From Salipiger bermudensis (GTDB taxonomy: Bacteria; Pseudomonadota; Alphaproteobacteria; Rhodobacterales; Rhodobacteraceae), in contig NZ_JAIUZY010000006.1 of the NCBI RefSeq assembly GCF_020171625.1, forward strand, positions 1 to 64,000: a stretch of 64,000 bases of DNA, written 5' to 3'. This document shows, one piece after another, positions 50,894 to 59,386 of the stretch. The position numbers were made by a program, and so were the translations under genes. Below the pieces are notes generated by a model. That model was not told where the DNA came from. It was given only the letters and a program-made list of their open reading frames with translations, and did not search any database. Within the stretch, counting starts at the first letter, position 1. Each line of letters opens with the position of its first letter.

Positions 50894-51658
50894 ATGTCGC
50901 AGCAAACCGAGCAGAAGACCGCCATCGTCACCGGGGCCGCCCGTGGCATCGGCCTTGCCACCACCAAGCAGTTCCTCGCCGAGGGGCGCCGGGTGGCGAT
51001 GATCGACCGCGACGCCGAAGCGCTGATGGCCGAGGCGGGCGCGCTCGAGAACGTGTTGCCGGTGGTCTGCGACGTCTCGCAGCCCGATCAGGTCGACGCG
51101 ATGATCGCGGAGGTGGCCGGCGCCTTCGGCCGCATCGACGCGCTGGTCAACAATGCAGGCGTGGCGGATTTCGGCCCCATCGAAGAGACCACGTTCGAGC
51201 GCTGGCGCACCGTCATGGCGACCAATCTCGACGGCGTGTTCCTGTGCTCGCAGGCCGCGATCCCCGAACTGCGCAAGACCTCCGGCGCCATCGTCAACAT
51301 CGCCTCGATCTCGGGGCTGCGCGCCTCGACGCTGCGGGTGGCCTACGGCACCTCGAAGGCCGGGGTGATCCAGCTGACGCAGCAACAGGCGGCAGAGCTT
51401 GGCGAGTATGGCATTCGGGCGAACTGCGTCGCCCCCGGCCCGGTGCGGACCAAGCTTGCCATGGCGGTGCACAGCCAGGAGATCATCGACGCCTATCACG
51501 ATGCGATCCCGCTCAACCGGTATGGCTCCGAGGACGAGATCGCCTCGGTCATCGTCTTCCTGTGCTCGGACAAGGCTAGCTACGTGACCGGCCAGACCAT
51601 CGCGTCGGACGGGGGCTTCCAGTCCACCGGCGTCGGCCTGCCGGCGCTGCGGACCTAA
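50894..51658 (+). CDS. Short-chain dehydrogenase/reductase
   Basis: A 254-residue classical SDR. The nucleotide motif is TGAARGIG, then NNAG, the catalytic Ser in IASISGL and the YGTSK pair. The C-terminus VTGQTIASDGGFQSTG is standard. It follows the TRAP genes by 12 bases, so it likely acts on the imported compound, perhaps oxidising a hydroxy acid before activation by the ligase of the divergent operon. The basic residues after the first strand (MIDRD) favour NAD over NADP. Confidence 0.9.
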   Translation: MSQQTEQKTAIVTGAARGIGLATTKQFLAEGRRVAMIDRDAEALMAEAGALENVLPVVCDVSQPDQVDAMIAEVAGAFGRIDALVNNAGVADFGPIEETTFERWRTVMATNLDGVFLCSQAAIPELRKTSGAIVNIASISGLRASTLRVAYGTSKAGVIQLTQQQAAELGEYGIRANCVAPGPVRTKLAMAVHSQEIIDAYHDAIPLNRYGSEDEIASVIVFLCSDKASYVTGQTIASDGGFQSTGVGLPALRT

Positions 51659-51714
51659 GCGACCCGCCCTGGGCGCGGAGCCTCCGCTGCCCGGGCTCAG
51701 GCGCTTTGCGCGCG

Positions 51715-51738
51715 GCGGATCCGATGCGATCCGCGTTT
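51715..51738 (+). terminator. Terminator after the TRAP-SDR operon
   Basis: GCGGATC (51715-51721) and GATCCGC (51728-51734) form a 7-bp stem with a 6-base loop, followed by GTTTCG. It is 57 bases after the SDR stop. Confidence 0.5.
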
Positions 51739-51829
51739 CGCGAGGGCCAACGCGGGCGCCGCGATGAGGGGGCCTTGCAGACTGCCGCCGCGCGGCGCAT
51801 CGCCGGCGGCTATCCTCTTAGCAGCGCGA

Positions 51830-51843
51830 CAGATATATATCTG
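51830..51843. promoter_or_regulatory. AT-rich perfect palindrome before the exchanger gene
   Basis: CAGATATATATCTG is a 14-base perfect palindrome about 90 bases upstream of the exchanger start, in a region otherwise near 70 % GC. It may be an operator, and its TATATA may also act as a -10 element. Confidence 0.45.
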
Positions 51844-51932
51844 CACGGCCCGGTGATCCGGCCCTTGAAGCCCGTCGCGGACATCGCCACCTGCCTCTTC
51901 GATGCGCCGGCTGGTCGGCGCCGGAGTTCAAT

Positions 51933-52907
51933 ATGATCGAGACATGGGTTCCGCTTATCGCGGGGTTTCTGCTGCTGGTGGCCGGCGGCGAATTGCTGGT
52001 GCGGGGGGCGGTTCAGGCCGCCGAGCGTCTCGGGGTCTCGCCCCTCGTCATCGGCCTGACGCTGGTCGGCTTCGGCACCTCGATGCCGGAGCTGGTGACC
52101 TCCGTGCAGGCCGGGCTGAACGGATCGCCGGGCATCGCCTATGGCAACATCGTCGGCTCCAATATTGCCAACATCCTGCTGATCGGCGGCATCTCGGCGC
52201 TGCTCTGCCCGGTGATCGTGGCCGAGTCCGCGCTGCGGCGCGATGCGGCGTTGATGCTCGGGGTGGCGCTGCTGTTCGCCGCGCTGGCCTTCGTGCTCCC
52301 CATGGGCCGCCTGCTTGGCGCGGTGTTCGTCGCGGGACTGGTGAGCTACATCGTCTTCGTCATCCGGCAGGAGCGGACTACGGAGGCCCGCGGCGCCATC
52401 CATGACAAGAGCGCGGCGCTGCTGCAGGTCGATCCGGGCCTGGCGAAACCGTCGCGGGGGCGCGGGCTGATCCTGCCGCTGCTGCTGGCGCTTGCCGGGC
52501 TTGGTTTCGTGGTGCTGGGCGGCGCGGCTCTGGTCGATGGCGCGACCGCGCTCGCGCGGGCCTTCGGCATCGGTGAGACGGTGATCGGCCTGACCATCGT
52601 CGCGGTCGGGACCTCGATGCCCGAGCTCGTGACGTCGGTGATCGCGGCGCTGAAGAGGCAGGGCGACGTGGCCTTCGGCAACATCGTCGGCTCCAACATC
52701 TACAACATCCTCGGCATCGGCGGCACCACGGCGCTGATCGCCCCGAGCGCCGTGCCCGCCGAGATCGTCGCCTTCGACGCGCCGCTGATGGTGGGGGTGA
52801 GCGCCGTGCTCGTGGTCTTCGCGGCCACCGCGCGCCGCATCGACCGCTGGGAAGGGCTGGCCCTGCTGGCGGGCTATGGCGGCTATCTCTACCTGCTCTG
52901 GCCCTGA
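51933..52907 (+). CDS. Cation exchanger, CaCA family (YrbG type)
   Basis: A 324-residue membrane protein of the calcium/sodium:cation antiporter family with ten predicted helices. The two internal alpha-repeats are clear: GFGTSMPELVTSVQAG with GNIVGSNIANIL in the first half, and AVGTSMPELVTSVIAA with GNIVGSNIYNIL in the second. These hold the ion-binding Glu residues. It probably exports Ca2+ or another divalent ion in exchange for Na+ or H+. It stands alone, with the palindrome at 51830 upstream. Confidence 0.92.
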   Translation: MIETWVPLIAGFLLLVAGGELLVRGAVQAAERLGVSPLVIGLTLVGFGTSMPELVTSVQAGLNGSPGIAYGNIVGSNIANILLIGGISALLCPVIVAESALRRDAALMLGVALLFAALAFVLPMGRLLGAVFVAGLVSYIVFVIRQERTTEARGAIHDKSAALLQVDPGLAKPSRGRGLILPLLLALAGLGFVVLGGAALVDGATALARAFGIGETVIGLTIVAVGTSMPELVTSVIAALKRQGDVAFGNIVGSNIYNILGIGGTTALIAPSAVPAEIVAFDAPLMVGVSAVLVVFAATARRIDRWEGLALLAGYGGYLYLLWP

Positions 52908-52942
52908 CCGCCTGACGACAGGTTCCGTCACCGCCTGAGTTT

Positions 52943-52966
52943 GGCGCCCCGAGACCTCGGGGCGCC
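52943..52966. terminator. Hairpin between convergent exchanger and permease genes
   Basis: GGCGCCCCGAG and CTCGGGGCGCC (52943-52953 and 52956-52966) form a near-continuous GC stem with a minimal loop. It sits between two converging genes. No T tract is present on either strand. Confidence 0.55.
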
Positions 52967-52990
52967 GCGCCGGCCGTCCTCGGCCCCGCG

Positions 52991-54769
52991 TCAGGGCTGC
53001 AGCGGCCAGAACACCGGCGCGAGCAGCACTGTCACGATACCGGCCATTATGTTCATCGGCAGCCCGAGCCGGAGGAAGTCGGTGAAGCGGTAGCCGCCGG
53101 CGTTGTAGACCATCGTGTTGGTCTGGTAGCCGATCGGGGTGGCGAAGCTCGCGCTCGCTCCGAACATGACCACCACGACGAAGGCCCGCGGGTCGAGGCC
53201 GAGCGCCTGCGCCACGCCGACGGCAATCGGGGTCATGATCACCGCGACCGCGTTGTTGGTGACCACCTCGGTCAGCACCGAGGTCACCGCGTAGATCACC
53301 GCCAGCGCGAGGATCGGGCTGAGGGTGCCCAGCGGACCAGACAGCCCGTCCACGATCAGCGCCATGGCGCCGCTGCGCTCCATCGCGGTGCCCAGCACCA
53401 GCATGCTGACGATCAGCAGCAGCAGGCGGCCGTCGATGGCGCCGAGGCCTTCGTCGGGCTCGACGCAGCGCGTGAGCAGAACGACCGCCGCGCCGATGAT
53501 GGCCAAGGGCAGGATCGGCGCCAGCTCCAGCGACGCGCCCAGCACCACGATGGCGAGCACCGCCAGCGCGATCGGTGCCTTGTTGCGCCGGAAGGCCCGG
53601 GCCTGCAGCGGGGCCAGCAGGATCAGGTCCTCGTCCCGTGCGAGGCGCGCAAGGTCCTCGGCGGGGCCGTCCAGAAGCACCGTGTCGCCGGGCTCGAGTT
53701 GCAGGCGCTGTTCGAGCAGGTCGCGCGAGCTGCCCTTGCGGTGCAGCGCGATGGGATAGACCCCGTGGCTGCGGCGCCAGCCCAGCTCTGCCACCGCGCC
53801 TTTGCGATCCTTCACAAGCGCTTCGACCACCTGGTGACGGCGCGCGTTTGCCGGCTCGAGCCCGGGAATGGCCAGCCCGCGAGAACCTTCGCCCCGGTAG
53901 CCCGCCAGCTCGGTCTCTGAGGTGTGGAGGACGACCCGGTCACCGGGCTGCAGCACCTCGGCCTGCAGCTTGCGCCGCAGCGAGACATCCTCGCGGATCA
54001 GGTCGACGAGCCGGGTGGCGCTGCGGCGGAAATCGGGGATGTCGCTCACCTTCCGCCCGATCAGCGGAGAGGTGGCGGGCACGAACAGCTCGACCCGCCA
54101 CGACCGTCCGCTGCGCGGCGCCTGCGCCTCGGCCAGCGCCATCCGGTCGGGCAGCAGGCGCGGCGCGGCGACGGCCAGAAAGAGGCTGCCCAGCACCGCC
54201 AGCGCGATGCCGAGCGGGGCAATCTCGAAGAGAGAGAACGGCGCCAGATCGAGATCGCGCGCGACCCCGTCCACGAGGATGTTGGTCGAGGTGCCGATCA
54301 GCGTGCAGGTCCCGCCCATGATCACCACGAAACTCAGCGGCATGAGGAAGCGCGAGGCACTGGTGCCAAGCTGGCGGGCCAGCCCGAAGACCACCGGGAT
54401 CAGGATCATCACCACCGGCGTGTTGTTCATGAAGGCCGAGGCAATGGCCGCCAGCGCAAAGAACATCAGGATGGTCCGCCGCGGATGCTGCTGCATTCCG
54501 CGACCCAGCCATTCCGCCACCGCCTCGAGCACGCCGGTGCGCACCAGCGCGGCACTCAGCACGAACATCGCCCCGATGGTGGCCGGGGCGGAGTTGCTCA
54601 GGGCCTTGAGCACGTCGTCGGTGCTCGCGAGGCCCAGCAAAAGCGCGAGGGCGACGCCGCCAAGGGCGGTGACCTCGGCGGCGAAGCGTTCGCTCAGGAA
54701 CAGCGCAAAGACGGCAGCCACCAGAAGAAGGGCGCCCTGAGGCGCGTAGGAGCCAAGATCGAAAAGCAT
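52991..54769 (-). CDS. SLC13-type permease with RCK_C domains
   Basis: A 592-residue transporter. About five N-terminal and six C-terminal helices flank a soluble middle part (residues about 205-400) with two TrkA-C/RCK_C-type domains (SPLIGRKVSDIPDFRRSATRLVDLIREDV; GVYPIALHRKGSSRDLLEQRLQLEPGDTVLLDG). SLC13/ArsB-like motifs FMNNTPVVMILIP and GTSTNILVDGVARD are present, and the repeat TNNAVAVIMTPIA occurs near the end. Members move sulfate, dicarboxylates or related anions with Na+. The ATG at 54769 is chosen because the longer frame crosses the divergent ghrA promoter. Confidence 0.87.
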   Translation of the reverse strand: MLFDLGSYAPQGALLLVAAVFALFLSERFAAEVTALGGVALALLLGLASTDDVLKALSNSAPATIGAMFVLSAALVRTGVLEAVAEWLGRGMQQHPRRTILMFFALAAIASAFMNNTPVVMILIPVVFGLARQLGTSASRFLMPLSFVVIMGGTCTLIGTSTNILVDGVARDLDLAPFSLFEIAPLGIALAVLGSLFLAVAAPRLLPDRMALAEAQAPRSGRSWRVELFVPATSPLIGRKVSDIPDFRRSATRLVDLIREDVSLRRKLQAEVLQPGDRVVLHTSETELAGYRGEGSRGLAIPGLEPANARRHQVVEALVKDRKGAVAELGWRRSHGVYPIALHRKGSSRDLLEQRLQLEPGDTVLLDGPAEDLARLARDEDLILLAPLQARAFRRNKAPIALAVLAIVVLGASLELAPILPLAIIGAAVVLLTRCVEPDEGLGAIDGRLLLLIVSMLVLGTAMERSGAMALIVDGLSGPLGTLSPILALAVIYAVTSVLTEVVTNNAVAVIMTPIAVGVAQALGLDPRAFVVVVMFGASASFATPIGYQTNTMVYNAGGYRFTDFLRLGLPMNIMAGIVTVLLAPVFWPLQP

Positions 54770-54952
54770 GGGATGCACCCCGAAAAAGCGCCGCGCTGCA
54801 CATGCGCCGACGGCAAGGCGCAGGGGCGCGCGGGTCGTTGCCCGGCCACACCCTTTCGGGGCCGAATATGCCACCGGTTGCGCTCCGCGAGAATAGGGAT
54901 TCTCGCGCGGTGCTGCGCGGGCGTTGCCGGTCGGCAAGGTTCGCAATGGCAG

Positions 54953-54971
54953 TTGTTTTACAAATGTGCAA
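54953..54971. promoter_or_regulatory. Candidate TetR operator, copy A
   Basis: TTGTTTTACAAATGTGCAA lies 35-53 bases before the 2-hydroxyacid dehydrogenase gene. It matches 15 of 19 bases of the sequence at 59295-59313 (read on the minus strand). TTGT and CAA ends are inverted. A further related stretch, CTGTTTTGCAAAG, begins at 54981. Confidence 0.55.
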
Positions 54972-55005
54972 TAAGATGACCTGTTTTGCAAAGGGAGCCG
55001 CAACC

Positions 55006-55962
55006 ATGCCCGAGCCATCCGCGATCACCGGCGTCTACCTCAGTGCGACGGCCGACCTCGACGCGCTTTACGGCGATGCGCTTCGCCGCACCGCAACAGA
55101 TGTCGTGCTGCGCCATCCGGATCAGATCGAGCGGCCCGAGGAGGTGCGCTTCGCGATCTGCTGGGAGCCGGAAGAGGACGCCTTTGCGCCCTATCGCAAT
55201 CTCGGCCTTGCCATGTCCGTAGCCGCGGGGGTGGACGCGCTTCTGGCGCATCCGGGCCTGCACGAGGATGTCGCCGTGGCGCGGGTGCGCGATCCGCATC
55301 AGGCCGCGCTCATGGCGGGCTACGCCGTACACGAGGTGCTGCATCACGAGCGCGGCTTCGGAGAGATGGCCCGCAATGCGGCGCAGGCGCGTTGGGCGCC
55401 GGTCCCGATGCGCGCTCCGGGCGCGGTGCAGGTGGCGGTGCTGGGTCACGGCACCATGGGGCGCGCCGTGGTGCGGGGGCTCCGGGCGATGGGCTTTGCC
55501 GTCCGCGTGGCCTGTCGCAACCTGCCCGAGGACCGGCTCGAGGGGGTGCACTACCTTTCCGGCCCCGGCGCGGTGGCGCTTGCCGCCGAGGGGGCGGATC
55601 ACCTCGTCAACGTGCTGCCGCTGACCGCCGAGACCGAGAACGTGCTGAACCGGGCGCTGTTCGAGCGGCTCGCGCCGGGGGCCTCGCTGGTGCAGATCGG
55701 GCGCGGCGAGCATCTCGTCGAGGCCGATCTCGAGGCCGCGCTGGACAGCGGCCAGCTCGGGGGCGCGACGCTCGATGTGTTCCGCGAGGAGCCGCTGCCG
55801 GCAACGCACCGTTTCTGGCGCGACGCGCGGCTGCGGCTGACGCCGCACGTGGCCAGCGACTCGCTGCCGGAGGTGGTGGCCGCGCAGGTGGTCGAGACCG
55901 CGCGGGCGCTGCGCGACGGCCAGCCCTTGGCCTATGAAGTGGACCGGGCGCGCGGCTACTGA
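55006..55962 (+). CDS. ghrA: 2-hydroxyacid dehydrogenase (GhrA-like)
   Basis: A 318-residue D-2-hydroxyacid dehydrogenase close to glyoxylate/hydroxypyruvate reductase A. The NAD motif is VAVLGHGTMGRAV; the catalytic set is Arg in IGRGEHLVEADL, Glu in DVFREEPLP and His in LTPHVASDS. It reduces 2-oxo acids such as glyoxylate or hydroxypyruvate. AAGGGAG precedes the ATG at 55006. The operator-like sequence before it links it to the amino-acid importer and aminotransferase further right, so it may reduce the 2-oxo acid made by that aminotransferase. Confidence 0.87.
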   Translation: MPEPSAITGVYLSATADLDALYGDALRRTATDVVLRHPDQIERPEEVRFAICWEPEEDAFAPYRNLGLAMSVAAGVDALLAHPGLHEDVAVARVRDPHQAALMAGYAVHEVLHHERGFGEMARNAAQARWAPVPMRAPGAVQVAVLGHGTMGRAVVRGLRAMGFAVRVACRNLPEDRLEGVHYLSGPGAVALAAEGADHLVNVLPLTAETENVLNRALFERLAPGASLVQIGRGEHLVEADLEAALDSGQLGGATLDVFREEPLPATHRFWRDARLRLTPHVASDSLPEVVAAQVVETARALRDGQPLAYEVDRARGY

Positions 55963-56002
55963 CGGGCTTGGATCAGTTCGGGTTAAGCCAGACCGGGCGG
56001 GC

Positions 56003-56833
56003 CTAGTGCCCGCTCGGCACCCTGCCCTCGAGCCAGCGCAGCACGATCGTCAGCGTGCCGCTCAGGCACAGGTAGATGGCGATCAGCAACAGCAGCGGCT
56101 CGTAGGTCAGAAAGGTGTCCTGCCGCACGCGGGTGATCACCGCGTAGAGGTCGGTGACTGTGATCGTCGCCACCAGAGGCGTCGCCTTCAATTGCAGGAT
56201 GATCTCGCCCGCCAGCGTCGGCAGCGCGCGGTGCACAGCGCGCGGGAACCAGACCCGGCGGAACACCATGAGCCGCGGCATCCCGAAGGCGCGTGCGGCC
56301 TCGAGCTCGCCGCGCGGCACCCCGGCAAAGGCGCCGCGCATGATCTCGCCCTGATAGGCGGCGAAGGACAGAGTCAGCGTCAGGAAGCCATAGGGCCAGG
56401 CCTGTCTCAGGTAGGGCCAGAGCCACGAGGCACGGATCTCCGGGTACTGCGCGAACAGCGCGCCGAGCCCGTAATAGATCAGCCAGAGCTGCAGCAACAG
56501 CGGCGTGCCGCGGATCACCGTGCAAAAGCCGTTGGCCAGCCAGCGCAGGGGCGCCGGCCCGGTCACCTGCACCGCGCCGAGCGGCAGCGCGAGGGCAAAG
56601 CCCGCGGCGACGCTGGAGCCCAGCAACACCAGCGTCACCAGCAGGCCGTGACCGATCTTGGGCAGGTAGACGGGGAGCCAGCTCCAGTTCATCTGGGTGA
56701 CGATCGCCGCCAGCGCCGCGAGCGCCAGCGCGGCCATGACCAGACGATGCGGCATCAGCAGCGGCGCGAGGCGGGCGCGCAGGGGGAGGGCGGGCGCAGG
56801 GTGGATCGGGGTGACGATGTCGATATCGGGCAT
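56003..56833 (-). CDS. Polar amino-acid ABC importer, permease 2
   Basis: A 276-residue HisM/GlnP-family permease. The EAA loop reads ELEAARAFGMPRLMVFRRVWFPRAVHRALPTL, and there are about five helices after a longer N-terminal arm (residues 1-45). It pairs with the permease at 56844 (10-base gap). The last gene of the four-gene import operon. Confidence 0.9.
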   Translation of the reverse strand: MPDIDIVTPIHPAPALPLRARLAPLLMPHRLVMAALALAALAAIVTQMNWSWLPVYLPKIGHGLLVTLVLLGSSVAAGFALALPLGAVQVTGPAPLRWLANGFCTVIRGTPLLLQLWLIYYGLGALFAQYPEIRASWLWPYLRQAWPYGFLTLTLSFAAYQGEIMRGAFAGVPRGELEAARAFGMPRLMVFRRVWFPRAVHRALPTLAGEIILQLKATPLVATITVTDLYAVITRVRQDTFLTYEPLLLLIAIYLCLSGTLTIVLRWLEGRVPSGH

Positions 56834-56843
56834 GTCGCGCTCC

Positions 56844-57563
56844 TCAGGCGGCGGCCGGCAGGCCGCGGCGCGCGCGCCGCTCGAGCCAGCGCAGGCCGAG
56901 GTTCGAGATCAGGGTGAGCGCGAGATAGAGCAGCCCGGCGGCAATGAAGAACAGGAAGTACTCGCGGGTCGCGGCGGCCGCCTGCTTGGTCACCAGCGTC
57001 AGCTCGGAGAAGCCGATGACGGCGAGCAGCGCCGTGTCCTTTGTGGCGATCATCCACAGGTTCGCCATGCCGGGAAGGGCGTGCGGCGCCATCGCCGGCA
57101 GGGTCACCCGGCGCAGCACCCTGAAGGGTGACATGCCGAAGGCCTGCGCCGCCTCGATCTGACCCGGCGGCACGGCCCGGATGGCGCCGCGGAAGACCTC
57201 GGTGGCATAGCCGCCCTGCACCAGCCCGATCACCAGAATGCCGGCGCTGAGGCCGTCGATGTCGATGCCCTCGCGCCCGAGAGACGCCATCAGGGTGTTC
57301 AGAAGGTCGGTGCCGACGTAGTAGAACAGCAGCATCAGCACGAGCTCGGGCACGGCGCGGATGAGCAGCGTGTAAAGCTCGGCGATGTCGCGCAGGATGC
57401 GCCCGCCGTAGATCTTGGCGGTGGCGCCGAGCAGGCCGATGACGATGCCGAGCAGATAGCCGCCTGCGGCCAGTTCGACCGAGCGCAGGAACCCGGCCAG
57501 AAGCGCGCCGCCCCAGCCCGGTGAGGTGAGGGCGAGCAGGCTGAAATCTATTGCCTCGATCAT
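56844..57563 (-). CDS. Polar amino-acid ABC importer, permease 1
   Basis: A 239-residue HisQ-family permease with five helices. The EAA loop is GQIEAAQAFGMSPFRVLRRVTLPAMAPHALPGM. The tail RWLERRARRGLPAAA faces the cytoplasm. It follows the binding-protein gene after a 70-base gap that holds a strong hairpin. Confidence 0.9.
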   Translation of the reverse strand: MIEAIDFSLLALTSPGWGGALLAGFLRSVELAAGGYLLGIVIGLLGATAKIYGGRILRDIAELYTLLIRAVPELVLMLLFYYVGTDLLNTLMASLGREGIDIDGLSAGILVIGLVQGGYATEVFRGAIRAVPPGQIEAAQAFGMSPFRVLRRVTLPAMAPHALPGMANLWMIATKDTALLAVIGFSELTLVTKQAAAATREYFLFFIAAGLLYLALTLISNLGLRWLERRARRGLPAAA

Positions 57564-57596
57564 CGTGCGGCGGTGTCCTGTGTTGTTTCAGACATC

Positions 57597-57622
57597 GGGC
57601 CGCGACCTTTGTGTCGCGGCCC
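57597..57622 (-). promoter_or_regulatory. Hairpin between binding-protein and permease genes
   Basis: GGGCCGCGAC (57597-57606) and GTCGCGGCCC (57613-57622) form a perfect 10-bp stem with a 6-base loop, 12 bases after the binding-protein stop on the minus strand. No T tract. Likely an mRNA-stabilising or partial termination element that favours the binding protein. Confidence 0.65.
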
Positions 57623-57633
57623 GGGAAGACGGC

Positions 57634-58410
57634 TCAGCCGCCGTAGATGTCGATGCCCTCGAAATAGGGCTCGGAGATTGCGTCGTAGGTGCCATTCTCG
57701 CGGATCGCCGCGATGCCGGAGTTCACCCGCTCCAGCAGCTCGGTGTCGTCCTTGCGGAGCCCCACGCCAACGCCGTTGCCGAGGATCGACGGGTCGCTCT
57801 CGACCGCGCCGCGATACTCGCAGCAGGCCGCGCCGGCCTCGCTCTCGAGGAACGGCTTGAGCGCCAGAATGTCGCCGACGACCGCATCGATGCGACCGGC
57901 GGACAGATCCTGCAGCTCTTCATCCACCGTGGGATAGCTGCGGATATCCGCGGCGGTCTCGGAGAAATGCGCGCGGGCATAGGTCTCGTGGATGGTGCCG
58001 ACGGATACGCCAAGGTAGGCGCCCTCGACGCCGTCGGCGGTGGGCTGGACGTCGCTTTCCTTGAGGGCGATCACGCCGGTCGGCGTGTCGTAGTACTTGT
58101 CGGAGAAGGCGATCTGCTTGGCGCGCTCTTCGGTGATGCTCATCGAGGCGACGATCATGTCGATCTTGCCGGTGTTGAGTGCCGGGATGATGCCGTCCCA
58201 TGCCACCGGCGTGATCACGCATTCGGCCTCGATCTCGTCGCAGAGCGCATTGGCGAAGTCGACCTCCCAGCCGCTCCACTCGCCGCTCGAGTCGGGGCTG
58301 TAGAAGGGCGGGTAGGGTTCCGCGGCGATGCCGACCTTGTAGGGCTCGGCGAGGGCCGGGGCGGCGAGCGCGGCGGCGGCTGTTGCGGCGAGCGCGAGTG
58401 ACTTGAACAT
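57634..58410 (-). CDS. Polar amino-acid ABC importer, periplasmic binding protein
   Basis: A 258-residue family 3 binding protein of Lys/Arg/Orn type. A Sec signal peptide ends at ALAAPALAE. Mature motifs include VGIAAEPYPPFYSPDSSGEWSGWEVDFANAL, CVITPVAWDGIIPALNTGKIDMIV and MSITEERAKQIAFSDKYY. The residues around GWEVDFA and GRIDAV form the binding cleft. The ligand is probably a basic or polar amino acid or an opine-like derivative. Confidence 0.92.
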   Translation of the reverse strand: MFKSLALAATAAAALAAPALAEPYKVGIAAEPYPPFYSPDSSGEWSGWEVDFANALCDEIEAECVITPVAWDGIIPALNTGKIDMIVASMSITEERAKQIAFSDKYYDTPTGVIALKESDVQPTADGVEGAYLGVSVGTIHETYARAHFSETAADIRSYPTVDEELQDLSAGRIDAVVGDILALKPFLESEAGAACCEYRGAVESDPSILGNGVGVGLRKDDTELLERVNSGIAAIRENGTYDAISEPYFEGIDIYGG

Positions 58411-58458
58411 GGTGTCTCCTCTGTTTGGTGTCTTTTGGTATCTTGGAGGTCCGCGCGA

Positions 58459-59232
58459 TCAGGCGATCGAGCGGATGAATTGCTGCAGATGCGGCGAGCG
58501 CGGATCGCCGAAGATCTGCTCGGGCGGGCCCTGTTCCTCGATGCGGCCGTCCTTCAGGTAGACGACGTGGCTGGCGACATCGCGGGCGAAGCCCATCTCG
58601 TGCGTCACGAGGATCATCGTGCGCTTCTCGGACGCGAGGTCGCGGATCACGTTCAGCACCTCGCCCACCAGCTCGGGGTCGAGCGCCGAGGTCGGCTCGT
58701 CGAAGAGCATGGCCAGCGGCTCGACCGCCAGCACCCGCGCAATGGCGCAGCGCTGTTGCTGGCCGCCGGACATCTGCGACGGGTAGGCATCCTCCTTGGC
58801 CGCCAGCCCGACGCGATCGAGCACCTGCCGGGCGCGGGCCACCGCCTCGTCTCGCGGCAGGCCCATCACCTGCACCGGAACCTCGATGACGTTGCCGAGG
58901 ACGGTACGGTGCGGCCAGAGGTTGAAGCTCTGGAACACCATGCCGAGCTGCGCGCGGATGCGCTGAAGCTGCTTGCGGTCCGCCGGCTCGAGCCCGCCGT
59001 CCCGGGTGGCACGCATTTTATAGTCTTCGCCGTGGATCGCGATGTCGCCGGCGGTGGGGGTCTCGAGCATGTTGATGCAGCGCAGCATCGTCGACTTGCC
59101 CGACCCCGACCCGCCGATCACCGCCACCACGTCACCGGGGCGCGCGGTCAGCGAGATCCCCTTGAGCACCTCGAGGCGGCCGAAGCGCTTGTGGAGGTCG
59201 CGGATCTCTACCGCCGGCGTGGCATCGTTCAT
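58459..59232 (-). CDS. Polar amino-acid ABC importer, ATP-binding protein
   Basis: A 257-residue HisP/GlnQ-type ATPase. Walker A GGSGSGKST, signature MSGGQQQRCAIARVL, Walker B AMLFDEPTSALDPEL and LVTHEMGFAR are intact. I start at 59232 (MNDATPAVEIRDLHKRFG), which has AGGGACAG upstream; the frame is open further but runs into the operator. It is the first gene of the import operon, unlike the more usual binding-protein-first order. Confidence 0.92.
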   Translation of the reverse strand: MNDATPAVEIRDLHKRFGRLEVLKGISLTARPGDVVAVIGGSGSGKSTMLRCINMLETPTAGDIAIHGEDYKMRATRDGGLEPADRKQLQRIRAQLGMVFQSFNLWPHRTVLGNVIEVPVQVMGLPRDEAVARARQVLDRVGLAAKEDAYPSQMSGGQQQRCAIARVLAVEPLAMLFDEPTSALDPELVGEVLNVIRDLASEKRTMILVTHEMGFARDVASHVVYLKDGRIEEQGPPEQIFGDPRSPHLQQFIRSIA

Positions 59233-59294
59233 GGCTGTCCCTGTGCCAATTCCGGGTGGTTCCGGATGGCTCATCCCTTGCAATTTTTTCGCTG

Positions 59295-59313
59295 TTGTAC
59301 GACTGTAAAACAA
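59295..59313. promoter_or_regulatory. Candidate TetR operator, copy B
   Basis: TTGTACGACTGTAAAACAA has inverted TTGT / ACAA ends and lies between the import operon and the divergent tetR gene. Its reverse complement matches the site at 54953-54971 in 15 of 19 bases. Confidence 0.6.
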
Positions 59314-59386
59314 ATCTCGGAGAGGAAGTCAAAGTGACCTTACGGAACGCCCAAAACATGACGCCCGTCGCGGCCGGTGGTCGGGC

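Noticed and set aside
54802-55005. A longer N-terminus for the 2-hydroxyacid dehydrogenase
   Set aside because: The extension would cover the operator-like site and the divergent promoter, and the ATG at 55006 has its own ribosome site and gives the family length.
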